Of a stretch of 9,864 nucleotides of DNA, positions 4,385 to 9,864 are shown one piece after another (positions within the stretch are counted from its first letter, which is position 1; every line of letters starts with the position of its first letter). Below the pieces are notes generated by a model that saw only the letters and a program-made list of their open reading frames with translations, made no database searches and had not been told where the DNA came from. The stretch is taken from positions 1-9,864 of the forward strand of contig JAENVZ010000265.1 of the NCBI GenBank assembly GCA_016650315.1, given 5' to 3'. The stretch comes from Alphaproteobacteria bacterium. GTDB taxonomy: Bacteria; Pseudomonadota; Alphaproteobacteria; Sphingomonadales; Sphingomonadaceae. Position numbers and translations under genes: made by a program.

Positions 4385-5055
4385 AGCGGCGAAGGCCGTT
4401 CCAAACGCTCGATTTCATGGACCAGATGGATGACTTCCTCATCGCCAGTTTGCGTAAAGTCCGCATAATACGCGCCCACAGCGTAAAATGGGCTGGGGGA
4501 AACAAGGCAAATCACCTCGTCGCATTCTCTCTCCAACTGCTCCACGCAATCGGCAGGCGCGACCGGCACCGCTAATATGGTGCGCGCCGGATGGTTTTGC
4601 TTGATCCCACGCAGCGCCGCACGAGCCGTACCGCCCGTCGCTATACCGTCATCAACCACAATCACTGTCCGTCCGCGCATATCCACGGGCGGTGTACTGC
4701 CACGATAGAGCCGCCGACGTTGCGCGATAATGGCAAGCTGCTTACGCGTTTCGGACTGGATATAGGCGGGACTTGGCCCCAGTTGGCGGACGATCCCCTC
4801 ATTGAGCACGACCTGCGGATGCACACCATCGACGATCGCGCCAATGCCGAGTTCCTCATGACCGGGCGCACCAATCTTGCGCACCAGCAACAGGTCCATT
4901 TCCGCAACCAGCTCCACCGCGACCTCATAAGCGACAGGCACGCCGCCACGCGGCAAAGCCAGGATTAACGGACTGTCCCCGGCAAAACGCTTCAGCGCTT
5001 TGGCCAGCTTCTTACCGGCATCATGGCGATTCTTGAATTGTGAGTGCGAAGTCAT
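4378..5055 (-). CDS. Phosphoribosyltransferase-family protein
   Basis: The protein has 225 residues and a type I phosphoribosyltransferase fold. The PRPP-binding signature VIVVDDGIATGGTARAA spans about 131-147. An N-terminal LILALPRGGVPVAYEVA block at 29-45 and the segment LVRKIGAPGHEELGIGAI at 57-74 match the stand-alone family usually annotated only as predicted phosphoribosyltransferase. The natural substrate is not established, so no purine or pyrimidine salvage role is claimed. The ATG at 5055 is chosen because GGGAGGA lies five bases upstream; a GTG at 5106 gives 17 extra unlike residues. It diverges from the entericidin gene and has an EcfG-like promoter candidate, so it may belong to the general stress response (inference). 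Its stop overlaps the convergent small gene. Confidence 0.85.
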   Translation of the reverse strand: MTSHSQFKNRHDAGKKLAKALKRFAGDSPLILALPRGGVPVAYEVAVELVAEMDLLLVRKIGAPGHEELGIGAIVDGVHPQVVLNEGIVRQLGPSPAYIQSETRKQLAIIAQRRRLYRGSTPPVDMRGRTVIVVDDGIATGGTARAALRGIKQNHPARTILAVPVAPADCVEQLERECDEVICLVSPSPFYAVGAYYADFTQTGDEEVIHLVHEIERLERPSPLQ

Positions 5056-5143
5056 GACGATCCTCCCGTCCTGCCATAAGCTGACCGATCGGGCGCACAG
5101 ATTCACTACGAAACATTACGAACGATGATCGGGCTTTGAACAG

Positions 5144-5168
5144 AACGCTTCATAGCGCGTCTGGTTCT
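5144..5168 (-). promoter_or_regulatory. Possible EcfG-type promoter for the phosphoribosyltransferase gene
   Basis: On the minus strand AGAAC (5168-5164) and CGTT (5147-5144) are separated by 16 bases. This is one base away from the GGAAC-N16-CGTT consensus for EcfG-type sigma factors in alphaproteobacteria. The -10 lies about 90 bases before the start codon. The perfect-match promoter of the divergent gene in the same intergenic region raises the likelihood. Confidence 0.4.
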
Positions 5169-5194
5169 ACTGATCGCGCTGCCCCACTCCATTT

Positions 5195-5219
5195 GGAACA
5201 TAGGAGGCGCCCTGACGTT
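5195..5219 (+). promoter_or_regulatory. EcfG (general stress sigma) promoter of the entericidin gene
   Basis: GGAAC at 5195-5199 and CGTT at 5216-5219 are exactly 16 bases apart, matching the consensus for EcfG-type sigma factors, which control the PhyR-NepR-EcfG general stress response. The start codon is at 5275, giving a leader of about 50 bases. Confidence 0.75.
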
Positions 5220-5274
5220 TTCATTTCGTCAACGTCATTTATTTGCATGACGAAGACCCATAAGGAGAAGAACG

Positions 5275-5403
5275 ATGACCAGGAAAATATTGGCCGCGCT
5301 ATTGTCGACTGGCTTACTGTTCGTGACCGCCTGCAACACCGTGGAAGGCGCTGGTCAAGACCTTCAAAGCGCTGGTGAAGCTGTCGAGGACGCGGGAGAC
5401 TGA
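5275..5403 (+). CDS. Entericidin-family small lipoprotein
   Basis: Forty-two residues: MTRKILAALLSTGLLFVTAC is a lipoprotein signal with lipobox V-T-A-C (Cys20), and the mature part starts CNTVEGAGQDLQSAGEAV. The NTxxGxGxD-x(4)G-x-A pattern and tiny mature length are typical of entericidin A/B, membrane lipoproteins linked to stationary-phase and envelope stress. The Cys would be lipidated and Asn at +2 is compatible with outer-membrane sorting. The ATG at 5275 has TAAGGAGAAG just upstream. The promoter is a consensus EcfG site. The gene ends seven bases before the convergent flavoprotein gene stop. A toxin or antidote role as proposed in E. coli is not implied here. Confidence 0.88.
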   Translation: MTRKILAALLSTGLLFVTACNTVEGAGQDLQSAGEAVEDAGD

Positions 5404-5410
5404 AGCCCGC

Positions 5411-6814
5411 TTAATCCCCCGTCAGTATCCGGTCGACCAATTGCTTCACCGTCGGCACAAATCCGTTTGAATAAAAAGGATCCTGCTTGAATTGGTATGC
5501 ACCATGGCCGGCGAACATCAGATTCTGTTCGGTGTCGCCGCCATGCGCAATATCCTGCAATGTCTTTTGAATGCAGAAACTGCGCGGATCGGCCAAGCGT
5601 CCCGTGCTGTTGGTCTCACTGTCCATCCAGCTTGAAAAGGCACACTGGCTAAGGCAGCCCATGCAGTCGGCCTGATCCTTGCGGATGAGGGCGCGTTCCT
5701 CTTCGGTCACGAAGACCAGCGTGTTGTCCGGCGTCTTGAGCGCGCTGGTATAGCCCAACCCATACCATTCACGCGCACGGAGCAAGTCGCCGCGCGTGAC
5801 CCAGAAATTCTTGCCCTTCACAGCCACGTCAAGCTGGTGCTGATGATCGCCGGCCGCTTCGCCGGAAAAAGCGATCTGTCGTTCCGAACGACTCTCCAGA
5901 TTGTGCAGGAAGGGGTTGCGCACCGCCGAGGAATAAAATCCGGTGGGTGAAAAACGGTGCAGCAGGATGTCCCCTTCATCCAGCGTGGTCAGGCGATCCT
6001 TCCACCCTTGTGGAATGGGGCTTTCCTGCGTCAACAGCGGTCGCGTGCCGAACTGGAAAGCGATCCGGCCAAGTTCTGGATTGTCGATCCACTCGTTCCA
6101 GTCGCGCAGATACCAGACGCCGCCAGCCATGATGATCGGCACCTCGTCGCTGATCCCGCCTTCACGCATGGTGGCACGCAGGTCGCGTACACGCGGATAG
6201 GGATCCTGAGGCTTCAGGGGATCTTCGGCATTGGAGAGACCGTTATGACCGCCAGCCAGCCATGGATCCTCATAGACCACAGCAGCGAGCCATTCCGATG
6301 CCTTGCTGTAGGCGCGCTTCCATAGCGCGCGAAATGCCCGGGCGGAACTGATGATCGGAAGATAACTGACCTCATAGGAGGCCGCAATTTCGCTTAGCTT
6401 GTATGGCATTCCCGCGCCGCAGGTCACGCCCGCGACCATGCCACGCGTCCGTTCCAGCACGCCATGAAGGACGCGCTGTGCGCCGCCCATCTCCCAGAGC
6501 ACATTGATGTTGATCGCACCCTTGCCTTCGGCCATCTCGAACGCGCGCTTCACCTGATCCACCGCGCCATCAATGGCGTACTGGATCAGTTCCTCGTGCC
6601 GTTCGCGCCGCGTGGCGGACCGATAAACCTGGGGAATGATCTTGCCTGTCGGATCATAGCTGTCAGCGTTAACCGCGGACACCGTACCGATGCCGCCAGC
6701 GGCTGCCCAGGCGCCCGAACTCATATGGTTGGACACAGCGACACCCTTGCCGCCTTCAACCAGCGGCCATACTTCACGACCGCCATAAATAATGGGCTTC
6801 AACCCCTTGAACAC
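5411..6814 (-). CDS. Nitronate monooxygenase-type FMN oxidoreductase with Cys-rich C-terminal extension
   Basis: The protein has 467 residues from a GTG start. It belongs to the nitronate monooxygenase / 2-nitropropane dioxygenase-like TIM-barrel flavoproteins, which oxidise nitronates or act as NAD(P)H-dependent reductases. Seen features are GMVAGVTCGAGMP near 125-137, AGGHNG near 187-192, and the FMN-phosphate elements MAGGV (229-233) and FQFGTR (253-258). Family cores are usually about 320-360 residues; here some 110 more follow, with Cys384, Cys387, Cys391 and Cys414 (CMGCLSQC...SFC), a possible metal or Fe-S site. GTG at 6814 is preferred because GGGGAG lies six bases upstream and known relatives begin FKGLKPIIYGG. 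A TTG at 6853 would add 13 unlike residues. The substrate is unknown. The 91 bases upstream should hold its promoter. Confidence 0.87.
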   Translation of the reverse strand: MFKGLKPIIYGGREVWPLVEGGKGVAVSNHMSSGAWAAAGGIGTVSAVNADSYDPTGKIIPQVYRSATRRERHEELIQYAIDGAVDQVKRAFEMAEGKGAININVLWEMGGAQRVLHGVLERTRGMVAGVTCGAGMPYKLSEIAASYEVSYLPIISSARAFRALWKRAYSKASEWLAAVVYEDPWLAGGHNGLSNAEDPLKPQDPYPRVRDLRATMREGGISDEVPIIMAGGVWYLRDWNEWIDNPELGRIAFQFGTRPLLTQESPIPQGWKDRLTTLDEGDILLHRFSPTGFYSSAVRNPFLHNLESRSERQIAFSGEAAGDHQHQLDVAVKGKNFWVTRGDLLRAREWYGLGYTSALKTPDNTLVFVTEEERALIRKDQADCMGCLSQCAFSSWMDSETNSTGRLADPRSFCIQKTLQDIAHGGDTEQNLMFAGHGAYQFKQDPFYSNGFVPTVKQLVDRILTGD

Positions 6815-6905
6815 ACCATGCTCCCCAAGAAAATCTGTTCGCCGCGCAGGCAATTCGCCGCCTATAGCAAGTTTTTACGCCCATGCGCGCAAAATTTCCC
6901 GCGCT

Positions 6906-8048
6906 CTACAGCAATGAATCGGGTCTGGCTATAGCTTGCCCGTAAAGCTGGGCATAAGCGGCAATCATACCGGCTTCCAAAAAGCAATGCCGCGCCTTTT
7001 CGCGGTTCGCCGCACCGATGTCCGCACGCAACATTGCGTCACCAGCAAGCCTGCCCAGTGACAGCGAAAAAGCGGTTTCATCGCCCGGCGGCACGATGAA
7101 CGGACGATTTTCTGACGCAACCATCTGCGCAACATCGCCAACATCGGTGGCCACCACCGGACAACCACCCGCCATCGCCTCGACCAGCGAAATTGGAAAT
7201 TGCTCGCTGTCTGACGACAGACCAAATATATCAAAAAGGCCAACAAACTGCCAGGGATTAGTCATGAAACCTGGCAAATGCAGATCGTCCAGCCCCATAG
7301 AGGCCGCCTCCGCAAGGATGGCCTTACGTTCCGGCCCATCCCCGACAATGACCAGTTGCAGCGTGTCCTTATGCGCGGCCACGGCACGCACCAGGCGCGA
7401 CAGGTTCTTGACCGGACGGAGACCCGCCAGTGTTCCGACAAGCAATTTGCCGGGCGTGCGGACAAGTCCGGGGATAACAGCAGGATCGCTTATCCGTTCA
7501 TACCGCTCAACCTCTATCCCATTGCGGATCAACCGGACCTTGCCGGGCGGTTGTTTCCAAGAATGCATCGCAATCGCTTCGAGTTTTTCGGACGGCACCA
7601 CCAGCGCATTTGCGCTGCCCAGCGCAATCCGGCGAAAGAGATTGCGACGAGGCTTAAGGCCATCAGCCTCATCGCTATTAAAGCCGTCTTCATGATGAAT
7701 GAGCGGAGGAAGGCGCATAAGTGGCGTAAATAACCGATGCGCCATCACCCCGTCCATCGCGCCCCAGTTATAGCTCAGCACCAGATCGAACCGCTGCATA
7801 TAGAGCGCCAGCGCGCGATAGCGTCGCAAGGACGATTGGCCTGTCAGCGAAGGCGCGCCCTGCGGGAATGCGACATCTATCCCCGGCTCTATTGCATCCC
7901 GTGCGCCAAGCTGGTCCGGAACACCGCTCAGGATCGTATGCGCGGCCCTTTTGCCCCAGACATTCATCAACCGAACTGCCCGCACCTCCTTTCCACCCAA
8001 CGAAAAGCTGCTGTGCAGATGGAGGATGCGCAAGGGACTGGCGGCCAT
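6906..8048 (-). CDS. GT4-family glycosyltransferase
   Basis: The protein has 380 residues with the two Rossmann lobes of a GT-B glycosyltransferase. The N-terminal lobe begins RILHLHSSFSLGGKEVRAVRL, where the GGKE loop is typical of acceptor and phosphate contact. The C-terminal lobe holds GTLAGLRPVKN and LVIVGDGPERK, and the EX7E motif E282-Q-F-P-I-S-L-V-E290 followed by AMAGGCPVVAT, which binds the nucleotide-sugar donor. It likely adds a sugar to a lipid, polysaccharide or envelope component; the donor and acceptor are not predictable. No membrane segment is obvious. The ATG at 8048 shares its A with the hydrolase TGA stop (8050-8048), indicating translational coupling. A TTG at 8051 directly before is less likely. 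A short gap separates its TAG from the flavoprotein start. Confidence 0.9.
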   Translation of the reverse strand: MAASPLRILHLHSSFSLGGKEVRAVRLMNVWGKRAAHTILSGVPDQLGARDAIEPGIDVAFPQGAPSLTGQSSLRRYRALALYMQRFDLVLSYNWGAMDGVMAHRLFTPLMRLPPLIHHEDGFNSDEADGLKPRRNLFRRIALGSANALVVPSEKLEAIAMHSWKQPPGKVRLIRNGIEVERYERISDPAVIPGLVRTPGKLLVGTLAGLRPVKNLSRLVRAVAAHKDTLQLVIVGDGPERKAILAEAASMGLDDLHLPGFMTNPWQFVGLFDIFGLSSDSEQFPISLVEAMAGGCPVVATDVGDVAQMVASENRPFIVPPGDETAFSLSLGRLAGDAMLRADIGAANREKARHCFLEAGMIAAYAQLYGQAIARPDSLL

Positions 8049-8914
8049 CAAGCGTCCTGCAACGTCCGCTCAAGCAGCCGGTCTATGCCCGCAACGGCTT
8101 CCGGTTCATTCAGAACCGGCGCATGGCCGACATCGGGAACGGTGACCAGTTCAGTCCGATCAAGCCGCGTCAGCATCTTTTGCGCCGTTTCCACGCTGAA
8201 CAGGTCCGATAATGCGCCCCGCACGATCAGCGTCGGCACATTTTTCAACGCATCGAGCGTCGGCCACAAATCGACGCCCGCTTCCCCACCCGGCAGCCGC
8301 AACGGCTCGGCAATACGCATGTCATAATCCAGCACGATGCGTCCGCCGCTGGTCAAACGAAACAGGCGCTTTGCCATGCCCAGCCAGTCATCCAGCCTAT
8401 AGCTGGGATAAACATCGCCATTATTCTCTGCGAGCGACCGGGCCGCGTGCACCCAGGTCGGATAGCTGCCACTAGTCCCGACATAGCCGCGAATCCGGTC
8501 TAACCCTGCCTTTTCGATGGCAGGTCCAATATCGTTCAGCAAAGCGCCCGCGATCCGTCCCGGCCGGGTTGCGGCAAGCAGCATCGTAATGATGCCACCC
8601 AGAGACGTACCAAAGGCCATGAAGCGTGTAACGGCAAGGTCGGTCAGCAACCGCTCGATATCCTGCACGTAAGCCAACGGCACATAGGTCATCGGGTCCT
8701 TGGAATAGGCGCTTTCCGCCCGGCCACGCATGTCCGGGCAGATAAGCCGCCATTTCCCCGCCAGATGGCTGGCTACCGGCTCGAAATCGCGCGCATTGCG
8801 GGTCAGGCCGGGAAGGCACAGGATCGGCGGACGGTCCGACGGCCCGGCATAGTCCCGATAATGCAGGCGCAGGCCGTCGTTCGACCACCAATATCCGTCT
8901 TTGTAATCTGCCAA
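8048..8914 (-). CDS. Alpha/beta-hydrolase fold protein
   Basis: From the TTG at 8914 the protein has 288 residues. It starts MADYKDGYWWSNDGLRLHYRDY and is a standard alpha/beta hydrolase: oxyanion-loop region LPGLTRNARDFEPVA, nucleophile Ser104 in FGTSLGG, likely acid Asp237 (GALSDLFS) and His264 (VGHAPVLNEP). All triad residues are present. The substrate (ester, lactone, epoxide or similar) cannot be told. The start is uncertain: TTG at 8914 has AAAGG seven bases upstream, while TTG at 8962 would add 16 residues, lacks a clear ribosome binding site and would overlap selO by 11 bases. It is the first gene of a two-gene unit with the glycosyltransferase. Confidence 0.88.
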   Translation of the reverse strand: MADYKDGYWWSNDGLRLHYRDYAGPSDRPPILCLPGLTRNARDFEPVASHLAGKWRLICPDMRGRAESAYSKDPMTYVPLAYVQDIERLLTDLAVTRFMAFGTSLGGIITMLLAATRPGRIAGALLNDIGPAIEKAGLDRIRGYVGTSGSYPTWVHAARSLAENNGDVYPSYRLDDWLGMAKRLFRLTSGGRIVLDYDMRIAEPLRLPGGEAGVDLWPTLDALKNVPTLIVRGALSDLFSVETAQKMLTRLDRTELVTVPDVGHAPVLNEPEAVAGIDRLLERTLQDA

Positions 8915-8951
8915 GCTTGAACCTTTCGCCCACTTACCCCCATATCGCCTT

Positions 8952-9864
8952 ATGACGATCAAGCCGCAACCCGCGAAATATCACCCCGAGACTGCAATCC
9001 TGTCATTAGGCGAAAAAATTGGGGATCCGGTGAAGTCCGCCGATTTTCCCAAAACCATATTGCGTTTCCGCAATGACCGCTGGGCGCAAACCGTTGGCCT
9101 TGCCGATTGGAACGATGAACAATGGATCGCGCATTTCGGGCGATTCGAACCGCTGGAAGGATCGCTTCAGCAACCGCTGGCGCTGCGTTATCACGGGCAT
9201 CAGTTCCGGTCCTATAACCCGGATATCGGCGATGGCCGCGGCTTCCTGTTCGCGCAGCTCCGCGACGGCGCGGGAAGGCTGCTCGACCTTGGCACCAAGG
9301 GATCGGGACAAACGCCCTATAGCCGCTTTGGCGATGGTCGACTGACGCTGAAAGGCGGCGTGCGGGAAATATTGGCGACCGAAATGCTCGAAGCGCTGGG
9401 CGTCAACACCAGCAAAACCTTCTCGCTCATCGAAACCGGCGAGGAACTGGTGCGAGGCGACGAACCATCCCCCACCCGGTCGGCGGCCATGGTGCGCCTC
9501 AGCCACGGTCACATCCGCATCGGCACGTTCCAGCGCATCGCCTTCGAACGCGATGAGGCAATGATGCGCCGACTGGTCGATTATTGCCTGATGCAGTTCG
9601 GCATGGACGATGAAAATACGGGCGGTCCGGTCGCGCTGCTCCGGCAGGTTGTTGAAAACACCGCCGATCTGGCCGCATCCTATATGGCTGCGGGCTTTGT
9701 TCATGGCGTGCTCAACAGCGACAATATCAACATTACCGGCGAAAGCTTCGATTATGGTCCCTGGCGGTTCACGCCGAAATGGGACCCGGCCTTCACCGCC
9801 GCTTATTTCGACCAGACCGGCCTTTACGCCTTTGGCCGTCAGGCCGAGGCGATCCATTGGGACG
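8952..9864 (+). CDS. selO: SelO protein adenylyltransferase (AMPylase), N-terminal part (partial)
   Basis: The frame is open from ATG at 8952 to the window end, giving 304 residues of a protein usually near 480. It is a SelO/YdiU (UPF0061) pseudokinase, which transfers AMP from ATP to protein Ser, Thr or Tyr residues. Seen are LRFRNDRW near 37-44, YHGHQF at 80-85, nucleotide-binding GTKGSGQTPYSR at 114-125 (Lys116), GGVRE at 135-139, GHIRIGTFQ at 186-194, and the catalytic block HGVLNSDNINITGESFDYGP at 251-270 with Asn258 and metal-binding Asp267. All are intact. No good ribosome binding site precedes the ATG, but the N-terminus aligns with the usual family start. It diverges from the hydrolase gene, with 37 bases between the chosen starts. 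Confidence 0.93.
   Translation, partial: MTIKPQPAKYHPETAILSLGEKIGDPVKSADFPKTILRFRNDRWAQTVGLADWNDEQWIAHFGRFEPLEGSLQQPLALRYHGHQFRSYNPDIGDGRGFLFAQLRDGAGRLLDLGTKGSGQTPYSRFGDGRLTLKGGVREILATEMLEALGVNTSKTFSLIETGEELVRGDEPSPTRSAAMVRLSHGHIRIGTFQRIAFERDEAMMRRLVDYCLMQFGMDDENTGGPVALLRQVVENTADLAASYMAAGFVHGVLNSDNINITGESFDYGPWRFTPKWDPAFTAAYFDQTGLYAFGRQAEAIHWD

Noticed and set aside
5056..5106. Longer phosphoribosyltransferase from GTG at 5106
   Set aside because: The extra residues are unlike the family and the strong GGGAGGA points to ATG at 5055.
6815..6853. Longer flavoprotein from TTG at 6853
   Set aside because: Adds 13 residues without family likeness; GGGGAG is placed for the GTG at 6814.
9006..9857. 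Minus-strand ORF of 283 codons at the right end
   Set aside because: It is the antisense of selO, whose plus-strand frame carries all family motifs.

Overview
The window looks like chromosomal DNA from an alphaproteobacterium, most likely a sphingomonad (Sphingomonadaceae). The grounds are GC-rich coding sequence, a general-stress promoter of the EcfG type (GGAAC-N16-CGTT), an entericidin lipoprotein, several very small stress-type proteins of a sort familiar from that group, and a palindromic GTCATCCC...GGGATGAC intergenic repeat. The genus cannot be fixed from the sequence alone.

Layout. Positions 2-253 are the 3' end of uvrA. An intergenic stretch with repeat sequence follows (about 254-465), then a 60-residue hypothetical protein (513-695). 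Positions 717-1664 form a compact unit that looks inserted. Two tandem copies of CTGTCACCGTAATT stand on the left and two inverted copies on the right. Between them are a tRNA(Asn)-like 3' half ending in CCA and a complete GIY-YIG nuclease gene whose stop codon lies one base from the right repeats. This is the best candidate for a little-described mobile unit. Next comes a metal-type pair: an exported Met-rich protein (1784-2098) and a membrane protein with a SHOCT tail (2116-2445). Diverged copies of the same repeat motif recur at 2463 and 2553.

Positions 2709-5403 are a run of small, probably stress-related genes: a 76-residue hypothetical, two tandem paralogues starting MDLN, a CspA-type cold-shock protein, a 62-residue hypothetical, a PRPP-binding phosphoribosyltransferase on the minus strand, and an entericidin with a near-perfect EcfG promoter. 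The phosphoribosyltransferase has a weaker EcfG-like promoter in the same intergenic region, so the two divergent genes may be co-induced.

Positions 5411-8914 are minus-strand metabolic genes: a nitronate monooxygenase-type flavoprotein with a Cys-rich C-terminal extension, and an alpha/beta hydrolase whose stop codon overlaps the start of a GT4 glycosyltransferase. Leaving divergently from the hydrolase is the 5' part of selO (8952 to the window end), coding for a protein AMPylase and cut off by the window edge.
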